The notes: generated by a model from the sequence alone, not told the origin. A stretch of DNA of 8,280 bases from DASWIV01 sp036397475 (GCA_036397475.1 DASWIV010000320.1:1-8280); one strand, 5' to 3'. Shown: positions 1 to 5,737, counted from the first letter of the stretch. Numbers and translations: made by a program.

Positions 1-473
1 TAGTGACAGTAACGGGAATCAATTCTCCCCAGTCTTACAATGTGATCCCACCGTGGGTCGAATTGAAGGGGACGGTACGTACATTCACCGATGAAGCCAG
101 GGATCTTGCCGAAAAACGCATAAACGAAATTTCCAGGGGAGTTTCAAAATCTATGGGTGGTTCCGTTAATGTTGTCTATGACCGGAAGATTCCACCCACC
201 GTGAACCATAGCGATATGGCGGACATCATGTGGCAGGCAGCGGTCGATATACTTGGTAAGAAAAATGTCTTCGAGATGAAACCGATCATGGGTGGCGAGG
301 ATTTCGGGATGTACCTCAGAAAAGTCCCGGGCTGCTTTGGATTCCTCGGGATGCAGAACAAAAAGAAGGAAACTTTTTACCCGCACCATCATCCCAAATT
401 TTCAGTTGATGAAGACTGTCTTCCCTACGGGGTTGCAGTTCTTTACCGTACGGCTGAATTGTACTTTTCATAA
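1..473 (+). CDS. M20-family metallopeptidase/amidohydrolase, C-terminal part (5' end outside window)
   Basis: C-terminal ~157 residues of a zinc-dependent M20 (M20D-like) amidohydrolase, the family that hydrolyses N-acyl amino acids, hippurate or peptides in the cytoplasm. Counting the GTG at position 3 as residue 1, the piece opens at the end of the dimerisation (lid) domain, with NVIPP at 13-17 leading into KGTVRTF. It then returns to the catalytic domain: MGGEDFG at 96-102, RKVPG shortly after, and HHHPKF at 128-133 followed by DE at 136-137. In this family the Glu of GGEDF and a His in the HHP motif belong to the active-site and metal-binding set. The GTG at 3 is not a plausible start: the catalytic N-terminal half is missing and the frame runs off the left edge. 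The gene ends in tandem stops (TAA, TAG) at 471-476. Family assignment is firm; the substrate cannot be read from this fragment. Confidence 0.93.
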   Translation, partial: VTVTGINSPQSYNVIPPWVELKGTVRTFTDEARDLAEKRINEISRGVSKSMGGSVNVVYDRKIPPTVNHSDMADIMWQAAVDILGKKNVFEMKPIMGGEDFGMYLRKVPGCFGFLGMQNKKKETFYPHHHPKFSVDEDCLPYGVAVLYRTAELYFS

Positions 474-482
474 TAGAGGGTG

Positions 483-512
483 GATTCGATTCCGCGCGAG
501 CCGAATCGATTC
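483..512 (+). repeat. Inverted repeat / hairpin just after the amidohydrolase; possible terminator or operator
   Basis: TCGATTC (486-492) pairs exactly with GAATCGA (503-509). Inside the loop, GC-GCGA-GC (494-501) can form a second short stem closed on a GCGA (GNRA-type) tetraloop. Two further outer pairs (A484-T511, G483-C512) flank a T-T mismatch. The hairpin starts 9 nt after the amidohydrolase stop, so it may end that transcript, but no clean T-run follows (TTATATTG). A TATATT at 514-519 resembles a -10 box for lipoprotein A, so the repeat could instead be an operator across a promoter. I cannot decide between these from sequence alone. Confidence 0.4.
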
Positions 513-547
513 TTATATTGCCAAATACAATTTGTCCTGTTGTATCC

Positions 548-553
548 GGAGGA
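548..553 (+). promoter_or_regulatory. Ribosome binding site that fixes the lipoprotein A start
   Basis: GGAGGA lies 5 nt upstream of the ATG at 559. The reading frame stays open back to an ATG at 292, inside the amidohydrolase gene, but only the 559 start has a good Shine-Dalgarno sequence and gives a signal peptide at the N-terminus. Confidence 0.85.
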
Positions 554-558
554 ATACG

Positions 559-2946
559 ATGCAATTCCGAGCTATCCCGTACAGTCTACTGGCTTTATTT
601 TCAATTGCTTTAGTCCTGTCTTCCTGTTCAGGCCATTCCGGCAGTGACACGATGTCACCACCAGTCCAGAATCCTCAATCAATTTCCGGCATTCAATCAT
701 CACCTGATGCTCCCAAACACGCACTTTTAGGGCTTTGGACAATGGTATTGGATCCTTTGACCAATTCGCTCGAACCGATTCCAATGAGGGATGCTGCGTT
801 TCACCTAAATGCCTTACGATTTCTCGAACCCCCGCCCCCGGTCAATATTTTCCTGTCGAACATCCAGTTTGACGGTGAGATCCTTGATGTCGATGTCCAG
901 TTGAATCATCCGTTTCCCGGGTTCCCGAAATATTCCGGATTCGATGTGAATGGAATTGTGATCGGGCATGGCAGTATCAGCGGATTTGATGATCCCGATA
1001 TATTGATCGGCGGGGAGGGAAATACCCGCCTTATAAATGCCGATGGTCTATCGCGCTGGTGGAACCCGTCTGAATTTCCATATAACCCGGAGGTTAAAAT
1101 GTGGGGATACATAGACGGCAATAAAGGCGTACCGAACTCAGTCGCCGGTTACAACGCCACTTTGAATGGTTATAAATATTATGCGGATGGGTTAGGTCCT
1201 GACGATTCCCTGTCATCTCTTGACCTCTCGATGCGCGGAGTATTTTCCGCAGGGACAGGCAACACCCGTCACTACAAGATCGAAATGGATAATGGGTTTG
1301 TATTCAACTATGCGGTCGATGCGGTCTGGGAATTGCCTGTTGAGGATCCGGTAATTATCCCGGATAGTTTTCCCGAATCGGCGAACCGTGCTGAGCCATA
1401 TTTTCTATCAGCACAACTGTCAGTAAACACACTGGAATATGATATCAGCACTGGAATAACTGAAGGCGTATTGGGAATCGAGGTATTATGCGCTGACTGG
1501 TTCGACGCTGATAAAAATATTCTCAGGATGGAATCTCCGGGAAATTTCGATCCTGTGCAGACTTCTGTCGTGACTGAATGGAGCGCTGATTACCCGAAAT
1601 ATTATCTGGAAGTTATTGATCCCGATCTATCAGCGCTTGATCCATTCCCGGTCTGGATATCAGCCGAATCGGATCAACCGTACGATATTTTCCTTCCGGG
1701 AAAAAATGCGGCCACTTATCTTCCACCGATAATCATCACACCGTCGCAGGTGCAGGGGCAAGGTGGAATCGTACTTTTCTGGAATGATGAAGGAGTGATC
1801 GATCACCCAAGCCGGACCTTATGGAATGACATCGAGCCAGCATTAATTATCGATGGTGAAAATGAACTCCATTGTTCATTCTCGTGGTATATCGACGATG
1901 GCTCCGGGTACACTAATAACATGCATTTCGCGACATCATCCGACAATGGGCATACATTTGGAACTGCTGACTGGAGCGGATGGCACTGGCATTCCGGACC
2001 GTATTCCCTGGGGACTATTTTTAATAACAAATATTGCTTAAGCGCAAACGGCTGGTCGTTTCAGTCATATAAGTGTCCAGCCGGACATGCCCTATGCATG
2101 GCTCCCGACCTTCCCGGCGATTTGTACATGCAAACCAGATCTCATAGCGGAACCATCATGGAAAATGCTGGTGAGATGCTGTACACGGTCGATGGGAATC
2201 CCATGATGTTCGGCGACCAGGGCGGGACGATTCTCATGCGGCGTGGCGATTTTCCAAACCAGGGAGGAACCGGAGAGTGGCCAATTTTCGGCGGCACCGA
2301 ACACGTGATTGTGGCGGAAGCATTGCTGAACTGGCTTAGTGTTTCACGATCGGCATTGAAAACGTCCGACGGAATCTGTCATCTCGCCTTCTGGCACGAA
2401 GGCGGTCCTCCATATATAAGAAAGGTCTCTTCAAGCGATACCTCCGGCACAGCATGGGATGAACCCATGACCGTGTTCGGCGGCGAAGCGAATTTCTGGC
2501 TGGGTGCATCCAATCCCGGAATGTGGATCGACAGTAACGACGGATTCCATGTTGTTTTTGACGCCCGGTCGATTTCCGGACATCACCACCTGATGTACGG
2601 GTTCTCAGCGGATGGGATTGGCTGGGAGACTGCTGATGCTATCTTCCAGGTAGATGAATTCGACCTGGACGACGGACTGAACGATACACAGGTTGTATTA
2701 TTCGACGCTTTTGACGAGACATGGGTTTTCCTGAGCTATGAAACCGGTGGTAACGTTTACACGCGATACAAAAAATTCGGGGACACAGTTTTTTCCGATC
2801 CATTTCAGGTTAACGTCAGTTTCCCGGCTGCACTTCCGGACGTTTATCCCAATGGCGATACCGGCGTTATATTCGCATACCAGGCGGATGATGGTACAGG
2901 AATGACAGACATTTATTACCGACTTGCTGAATGGATTGAAGAATAA
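559..2946 (+). CDS. Lipoprotein A: secreted protein with N-terminal module shared with lipoprotein C and a BNR/Asp-box-like propeller region
   Basis: 795-residue exported lipoprotein. A short charged N-terminus (one Arg) and hydrophobic core end in a lipobox LSSC with Cys23 as the probable lipidated residue, followed by a Ser/Pro/Gln-rich linker to about 50. Residues ~54-370 form a module also present in lipoprotein C. Its landmarks are HLNALRFLEPP at 82-92, GFDVNGI at 127-133, NADGLSRWWNP at 160-170, GYNATLNGYKYYADGL at 197-212, NTRHYK at 235-240 and FNYAVDAVWE at 249-258. From ~400 to the end the protein is rich in Trp/Gly/Asp with Asp-box-like turns: SSDNGHTF at 460-467 is a good S-x-D-x-G-x-T-F match, and SSDTSGTAW (625-633) and SADGIGW (683-689) are degenerate. 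This suggests a BNR/sialidase-like beta-propeller. No sialidase catalytic set or FRIP motif is visible, so an enzymatic role is not claimed; carbohydrate or surface binding is possible. The RBS at 548-553 sets the start. Confidence 0.88.
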   Translation: MQFRAIPYSLLALFSIALVLSSCSGHSGSDTMSPPVQNPQSISGIQSSPDAPKHALLGLWTMVLDPLTNSLEPIPMRDAAFHLNALRFLEPPPPVNIFLSNIQFDGEILDVDVQLNHPFPGFPKYSGFDVNGIVIGHGSISGFDDPDILIGGEGNTRLINADGLSRWWNPSEFPYNPEVKMWGYIDGNKGVPNSVAGYNATLNGYKYYADGLGPDDSLSSLDLSMRGVFSAGTGNTRHYKIEMDNGFVFNYAVDAVWELPVEDPVIIPDSFPESANRAEPYFLSAQLSVNTLEYDISTGITEGVLGIEVLCADWFDADKNILRMESPGNFDPVQTSVVTEWSADYPKYYLEVIDPDLSALDPFPVWISAESDQPYDIFLPGKNAATYLPPIIITPSQVQGQGGIVLFWNDEGVIDHPSRTLWNDIEPALIIDGENELHCSFSWYIDDGSGYTNNMHFATSSDNGHTFGTADWSGWHWHSGPYSLGTIFNNKYCLSANGWSFQSYKCPAGHALCMAPDLPGDLYMQTRSHSGTIMENAGEMLYTVDGNPMMFGDQGGTILMRRGDFPNQGGTGEWPIFGGTEHVIVAEALLNWLSVSRSALKTSDGICHLAFWHEGGPPYIRKVSSSDTSGTAWDEPMTVFGGEANFWLGASNPGMWIDSNDGFHVVFDARSISGHHHLMYGFSADGIGWETADAIFQVDEFDLDDGLNDTQVVLFDAFDETWVFLSYETGGNVYTRYKKFGDTVFSDPFQVNVSFPAALPDVYPNGDTGVIFAYQADDGTGMTDIYYRLAEWIEE

Positions 2947-2972
2947 TAAGCGCCTTTTACATCCTGAAAAAG

Positions 2973-2990
2973 GAAATTTGTGAAAATTTC
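2973..2990. terminator. AT-rich hairpin between converging genes (weak terminator candidate)
   Basis: GAAATTT (2973-2979) and AAATTTC (2984-2990) are a perfect 7-bp inverted repeat around a GTGA loop. It sits 26 nt after the lipoprotein A stop and 28 nt beyond the stop of the opposing nitroreductase remnant, where a bidirectional terminator would be expected. The stem is nearly all A-T and no long T-run follows on either strand, so termination strength is doubtful. Confidence 0.35.
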
Positions 2991-3018
2991 ATACCGCATT
3001 AGTGAATGGGAGGATCCT

Positions 3019-3138
3019 TCATTTCCACCCGTCGTACCTTACCTTGCTGTCGTCCCACCGTTGAGGATGTTCCTTTGTCTCCGCAGGATAACCCAGGGGA
3101 ATCAATGCCATACGAATTGCCTCGATAGCGTCCATCAT
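3019..3138 (-). pseudogene. Nitroreductase remnant: N- and C-terminal ends fused by internal deletion (39-codon ORF)
   Basis: A 39-codon ORF runs from ATG at 3138 to TGA at 3019-3021. It begins MMDAIEAIR, which resembles the usual start of nitroreductase-family flavoproteins (M-x-AIEAIR before the FMN-contacting R-x-S-x-R). It then jumps directly to MALIPLGYPAE followed by a tail with RWDDSKVRYDGW, which resembles the family's C-terminal end (LIPLGYPAEE...R...KVHYxxW). A full nitroreductase is usually about 165-220 residues, so most of the protein, including the FMN site, is absent while the frame is kept. It has its own Shine-Dalgarno (AAGGA, 5 nt upstream) and starts 14 nt after the gmhA stop, so it sits as the third gene of the methyltransferase-gmhA cluster. 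The motif comparison is from memory of the family. The alternatives are a genuine small protein or an assembly collapse. Confidence 0.62.
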
Positions 3139-3143
3139 CCACT

Positions 3144-3148
3144 TCCTT
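3144..3148 (-). promoter_or_regulatory. Ribosome binding site of the nitroreductase remnant
   Basis: On the minus strand AAGGA precedes the ATG at 3138 by 5 nt. It lies in the 14-nt gap after the gmhA stop. Its good spacing supports the view that the N-terminus of the remnant is the original gene start. Confidence 0.6.
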
Positions 3149-3152
3149 GAAT

Positions 3153-3737
3153 TTACTTCAGCCCGTCCGGGAATTTTCGTTTTAGCGCCGACGCCAGCGT
3201 GTGAAGGATAAGAATCTGCACTTCCTGGATTCGCTGGGTATTTTCGCTGGGTACAATTATTGCAATATCGACTGATTCGGCGACCTTACCGCCATCTCTT
3301 CCGAGTAATCCAACCGTATTAATGCCTTCGCTTTTCGCCCATCGGGCAGTATCCAAAATATTGGGGGAATTACCCGAGGTCGATATTACCCATAACTGGT
3401 CGCCTTTTTTCATCAGCGCTTTCGCCTGTTGCGTAAAAATATTGGTGAAAGAGTAATCGTTTGATACGGAAGTCAGGATCGCGACATCGGTCGCAAAAGA
3501 AAGGGCGGGAAGGGGAGCCTGGATATCTTCAAAAGCTCCGACCAGCTCGCTTGCGATGTGACAGGCATCGGCGGCAGATCCTCCATTACCCGCGAAAAAT
3601 ATGGTCCCGTGATTTTCGTAGATCCCGATCGACGCTTCAATCGCGTCGCCTAATTTTTCCGCGCAATTTTCATAAGCGACATTGATCGCTTCCGCGCTGC
3701 CTGTGAAATTCGCCCTGATCAATTCTTCAAATTTCAT
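3153..3737 (-). CDS. gmhA: Phosphoheptose isomerase (sedoheptulose 7-phosphate isomerase), SIS domain
   Basis: 194 residues, the normal GmhA length (E. coli about 192). GmhA converts sedoheptulose 7-phosphate to D-glycero-D-manno-heptose 7-phosphate in the cytoplasm, the first step toward ADP-heptose for LPS core or, in some bacteria, GDP-heptose for S-layer or capsule glycans. It is a single SIS domain: AGNGGS at 49-54 (phosphate loop), HIASE at 60-64, with Glu64 matching the catalytic Glu of E. coli GmhA (E65), STSGNS at 119-124 (second phosphate-binding loop), GRDGG at 146-150, and RIQEVQILILH at 169-179, with His179 matching catalytic H180. All key residues are present, so the enzyme should be active. 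DiaA-like SIS proteins are similar but normally lack this full set. The ATG at 3737 follows a GGGGA Shine-Dalgarno by 7 nt and lies 16 nt after the methyltransferase stop, indicating co-transcription. No other heptose-pathway gene is in the window. Confidence 0.9.
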   Translation of the reverse strand: MKFEELIRANFTGSAEAINVAYENCAEKLGDAIEASIGIYENHGTIFFAGNGGSAADACHIASELVGAFEDIQAPLPALSFATDVAILTSVSNDYSFTNIFTQQAKALMKKGDQLWVISTSGNSPNILDTARWAKSEGINTVGLLGRDGGKVAESVDIAIIVPSENTQRIQEVQILILHTLASALKRKFPDGLK

Positions 3738-3753
3738 ATATTATTCCCCATCA

Positions 3754-4530
3754 TTATTTGCCCGGCTTTCTGGCTACTATAACGCAATCATCGCTAACCA
3801 GCGGGATAAACTCGCTCCCGTCCATGCTGCCGTAAAAGCGGATATCCTCGAATCCGGCGGATGAGAAGATTTCCTCAAGATCTGAATGAATGACAGCATT
3901 GATCTCAGCTATATTGTCCTCGAATTCGTACTTCCCATCCTTTTCACGGATAACGATCAGGTGGGGGACCACATCGGGCGAATCGGGATTACCATTATCC
4001 AGGTAGGTCCGTGTTTTGATGAGAAATCCAGGCTTACCGTCGAGCTCGACTTTCCTGAACCGGATTGACGGGTCTCTGTCGGCAATTCTCTGTGCGTAAT
4101 TCGGCATCTGGGCCATGATTACTCCACCATCGGACAACAAATTCCGGACAAGGCCGATTGAATCCTTTATCCCATCCGTATCACCAATCAGTGGAATAGT
4201 ATTTCCAAGCATGATGCAGCTGTCGAAACTGCCGATCGAGACTTCCAGCGAACTGATATCACCATTCAGGAAAGTTATGTCCAGTCCTTTTTCCTCTGCC
4301 AGATTACTTGCGAGACCCACAAGGTAATCCGACCGGTCCAGTCCTGCCACTTTATAACCGGCTTCAGAAAGAACCAACGAATGACGTCCCGGGCCGCAAC
4401 CGAAATCGAGAACACTTTTACAGTTGCCTTCTTCAAGTGTTTTTAAAATAAACGGCATTTCGAAACTCAAGCGTTTATCCCACTCGATAAAGTCGTCGAA
4501 ATATTTTTCAAGCTGGCTGAACCTGTGCAT
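3754..4530 (-). CDS. Class I SAM-dependent methyltransferase
   Basis: 258-residue Rossmann-fold methyltransferase of the Methyltransf_11/25 type. Motif I is VLDFGCGPGRHS at residues 40-51, the glycine-rich SAM loop. The acidic residue that holds the SAM ribose is Asp65 in GLDRS at 63-67. A later FDSCIMLGNTIPL segment fits the motif IV strand region. The C-terminus, AGFEDIRFYG then VIVARKPGK, is typical of small-molecule methyltransferases of this class; the substrate cannot be told. The frame extends 7 codons further up to an ATG at 4551. I prefer the ATG at 4530 because AGGA lies 5 nt upstream of it, whereas the 4551 ATG has no visible Shine-Dalgarno. It is the first gene of a minus-strand cluster with gmhA 16 nt downstream. 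No charged or hydrophobic export signal is seen, so the protein is cytoplasmic. Confidence 0.87.
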   Translation of the reverse strand: MHRFSQLEKYFDDFIEWDKRLSFEMPFILKTLEEGNCKSVLDFGCGPGRHSLVLSEAGYKVAGLDRSDYLVGLASNLAEEKGLDITFLNGDISSLEVSIGSFDSCIMLGNTIPLIGDTDGIKDSIGLVRNLLSDGGVIMAQMPNYAQRIADRDPSIRFRKVELDGKPGFLIKTRTYLDNGNPDSPDVVPHLIVIREKDGKYEFEDNIAEINAVIHSDLEEIFSSAGFEDIRFYGSMDGSEFIPLVSDDCVIVARKPGK

Positions 4531-4535
4531 CAGAG

Positions 4536-4539
4536 TCCT
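4536..4539 (-). promoter_or_regulatory. Ribosome binding site favouring the 4530 methyltransferase start
   Basis: On the minus strand AGGA ends 5 nt before the ATG at 4530. The longer alternative start at 4551 is preceded by CATCCCGGC, which has no purine-rich Shine-Dalgarno. Confidence 0.55.
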
Positions 4540-4592
4540 GAATACTAGCATGCCGGGATGTTTGAAATAAATGGACGTGCCGGAAAAAAGCT

Positions 4593-4620
4593 AAAAAAAC
4601 AGGGACCCCTTGAGGAGTCC
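4593..4620 (-). terminator. Rho-independent terminator of lipoprotein B
   Basis: Read on the minus strand, GGACTCC, loop TCAA, GGGGTCC forms a 7-bp stem (4603-4609 with 4614-4620). One pair is a G-U wobble that exists only in the minus-strand RNA. CTG and an unbroken run of seven T follow (4599-4593). The orientation is clear because the plus strand has a C-A mismatch in the stem and no T-run. It lies about 54 nt past the lipoprotein B stop and 63 nt before the methyltransferase start, separating the two transcripts. Confidence 0.85.
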
Positions 4621-4622
4621 AC

Positions 4623-4646
4623 TGTGAGATCTCACATTAAATGTGA
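4623..4646. repeat. Overlapping TGTGA/TCACA palindromes (possible operator or RNA hairpin)
   Basis: TGTGAGATCTCACA (4623-4636) is a perfect 14-bp palindrome. Its right arm is reused in a second inverted repeat, TCACAT-TAA-ATGTGA (4632-4646). This gives three regularly arranged TGTGA half-sites in 24 bp. They lie in the 3' untranslated region of lipoprotein B, just before its terminator, and about 95 bp upstream of the methyltransferase start. The half-site matches CRP/FNR-family DNA targets, but the central spacer is 4 bp rather than the CRP value of 6. Confidence 0.6.
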
Positions 4647-4673
4647 AGGTCTTCTATTCGGTACCAACCGACC

Positions 4674-5396
4674 TTACTGAGGATCCCAGATGCCGCAGAT
4701 TCCATCATGGAAGATGTAATCAAAGACACCGAGGCCCGCTGGGGCTTCGATTCTCACCGTGGTGAGATCGAGACCTGGAGTCGTACCAGCCGGGATGTAA
4801 TAATCATCATTCAAGCATGGGTTCCATCCGAAATAAATAGCGCCATGCCAAATAAACACGGGAGCTCCGGGCATAAGTGGACCGACTACTACATTATTAA
4901 AAGGACCGAATGCTGCATAATGCATCTCAGCGGTAACTGTCGCGGGACCACCGGTCCACGGCGGAATTTCTACACCGATCGGATCCTGAATCTTGGAGAA
5001 TAAGCAGATATCGTAATTAACGGTGTCGCCAATATAATAATACGGGTAACCAGCATTGGGACCCGTTCCGATTGTACCTCTGGGATTATTATAAGTAATC
5101 CAGCAGTCAATCATTTCAAGAGAAGTGACATCGATATCGATATCCGCTCCTCTGCTCTCCATGATGTAAAGATCGTTTCCGTCGCGGCCGATTTTCCAGT
5201 AACTCAGGACATTACCATCAAGGTCCTTGTAGGTGACTTCTCCTACAACAGGACTTGAGAGATCGAACTGGTTGAAAAACGTGTCGATGTCTCCCTGATT
5301 GGTTTTATCAGGTGTTACCGGGGTTGGGTTTCCAGAACAAGCCATACCGAACAAAAGCACGGTTGCGGCTGCTAGAGCCAAAACCTTTCTAAACAT
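4674..5396 (-). CDS. Small secreted lipoprotein B, unknown function
   Basis: 240-residue exported protein I do not recognise. The N-terminus MFRK is followed by a hydrophobic stretch (5-18) ending at Cys20 (FGMAC-SG), and then a Pro/Thr/Asp linker (NPTPVTPDK) typical of a lipoprotein tether. The lipobox is imperfect because -2 is Met and -3 is Gly, so lipidation is likely but not certain. The mature part is acidic, rich in Tyr/Trp/Gly/Pro and predicted by eye to be mostly beta: VVGEVTYKDLDGNVLSYWKIG at 50-70, ADIDIDV at 84-90, a YYYIGDTVNYDICLF strand pair at 119-133, and a C-terminal GLGVFDYIF. Four cysteines (98, 131, 194, 234) could form two disulfides outside the cytoplasm. The frame extends to 5432, but the perfect AAGGAGGT at 5401-5408 points to the ATG at 5396. 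Its own terminator follows. It shows no obvious homology to the module shared by lipoproteins A and C. Confidence 0.85.
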   Translation of the reverse strand: MFRKVLALAAATVLLFGMACSGNPTPVTPDKTNQGDIDTFFNQFDLSSPVVGEVTYKDLDGNVLSYWKIGRDGNDLYIMESRGADIDIDVTSLEMIDCWITYNNPRGTIGTGPNAGYPYYYIGDTVNYDICLFSKIQDPIGVEIPPWTGGPATVTAEMHYAAFGPFNNVVVGPLMPGAPVFIWHGAIYFGWNPCLNDDYYIPAGTTPGLDLTTVRIEAPAGLGVFDYIFHDGICGIWDPQ

Positions 5397-5400
5397 TGTT

Positions 5401-5408
5401 ACCTCCTT
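5401..5408 (-). promoter_or_regulatory. Perfect-consensus ribosome binding site of lipoprotein B
   Basis: On the minus strand AAGGAGGT, the full anti-16S complement, sits 4 nt before the ATG at 5396. It rules out the longer frame starting at 5432 and suggests high expression. Confidence 0.9.
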
Positions 5409-5681
5409 TGTAAATTGATAAGGTAATATCAAACATACGCCCGTATTTTGCCCCTTCTAAATGTATCTTCTTGGGTGGTGAATTGCCTTCTCTCCCACGG
5501 AAGAAGTGGAGCCAAAATAACATAAGCTGAGATAAAAATCAATCACTCTCAAGAATACTAGAAAGATTTTTTTGTGAACAAAAGGAACCAGTTACCGCTG
5601 ATAAAGGGTAATCCAAGGTAAATATTTAACATTAACTTAATGCATAAAAAAGTTACTGTTAAATAATATCTATATATTACA
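5409..5681. other. AT-rich intergenic region upstream of lipoprotein B
   Basis: About 270 bp without a supported gene, becoming very AT-rich between 5520 and 5680. It must hold the lipoprotein B promoter on the minus strand, since the preceding gene has its own terminator. A weak candidate reads TTAGAA, 17 nt, TATGTT (minus strand, about 5460 to 5432); it matches consensus poorly and I do not rely on it. The other notable content is the 16-bp inverted repeat at 5623-5665. Copies of GGTAA at 5606-5610 and 5616-5620 and an opposing TTACC at 5592-5596 are also seen. No small ORF with a good RBS and no known ncRNA fold was recognised. Confidence 0.6.
5623..5665. repeat. Long AT-rich inverted repeat (16-bp arms, one mismatch)
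   Basis: TATTTAACATTAACTT (5623-5638) and AAGTTACTGTTAAATA (5650-5665) pair at 15 of 16 positions, the exception being T5632 opposite C5656. They surround an 11-nt loop. The repeat lies beyond the lipoprotein C terminator and about 230 bp upstream of the lipoprotein B start. With its A-T content and position it is more likely a DNA operator or cruciform site than a terminator; no T-run follows the stem. Confidence 0.65.
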
Positions 5682-5706
5682 AAATGGACCCGGAAAGGGT
5701 CCATTT
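5682..5706 (-). terminator. Rho-independent terminator of lipoprotein C
   Basis: AAATGGACCC (5682-5691) and GGGTCCATTT (5697-5706) form a perfect 10-bp stem with a 5-nt loop. It starts 31 nt past the lipoprotein C stop. On the minus strand the G-C core is followed by ATTTTGTAATA, a short T-rich tail. Its GGACC/GGTCC core is like that of the lipoprotein B terminator. Confidence 0.8.
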
Positions 5707-5737
5707 CTGATTTCAGCAAATCCTGAAAATTTAATTC

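Noticed and set aside
518..546. Promoter TTGCCA, 17 nt, TGTATC before lipoprotein A
   Set aside because: Transcription would start at or beyond the Shine-Dalgarno sequence (548-553), removing it from the message.
292..558. N-terminal extension of lipoprotein A to an ATG at 292 (884 residues)
   Set aside because: It would overlap the amidohydrolase gene in another frame for about 180 bp, has no RBS, and would bury the signal peptide and lipobox 90 residues in. The ATG at 559 has GGAGGA at 5 nt.
3019..4530. Reading the methyltransferase, SIS protein and small ORF as a novel defence or modification system
   Set aside because: The SIS protein has the complete GmhA active site and the small ORF looks like a broken nitroreductase. 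There is no effector, nuclease or membrane component to support a defence system.
4531..4551. Longer methyltransferase start at 4551
   Set aside because: No Shine-Dalgarno before it, and the added residues do not extend any recognisable motif. It cannot be fully excluded.
4623..4636. Calling the palindrome a CRP site
   Set aside because: CRP needs TGTGA-N6-TCACA; here the spacer is 4 bp, so only the half-site resemblance is reported.
4707..5003. 98-codon ORF on the + strand opposite lipoprotein B
   Set aside because: It lies wholly within a well-supported gene on the other strand, has no RBS and shows no recognisable domain. Similar antisense ORFs within lipoproteins A and C (for example 6153-6473 and 7874-8158) were dismissed for the same reason.
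5397..5432. Longer start of lipoprotein B at 5432
   Set aside because: The perfect AAGGAGGT lies inside this extension and points to the ATG at 5396, which also begins a proper signal peptide.
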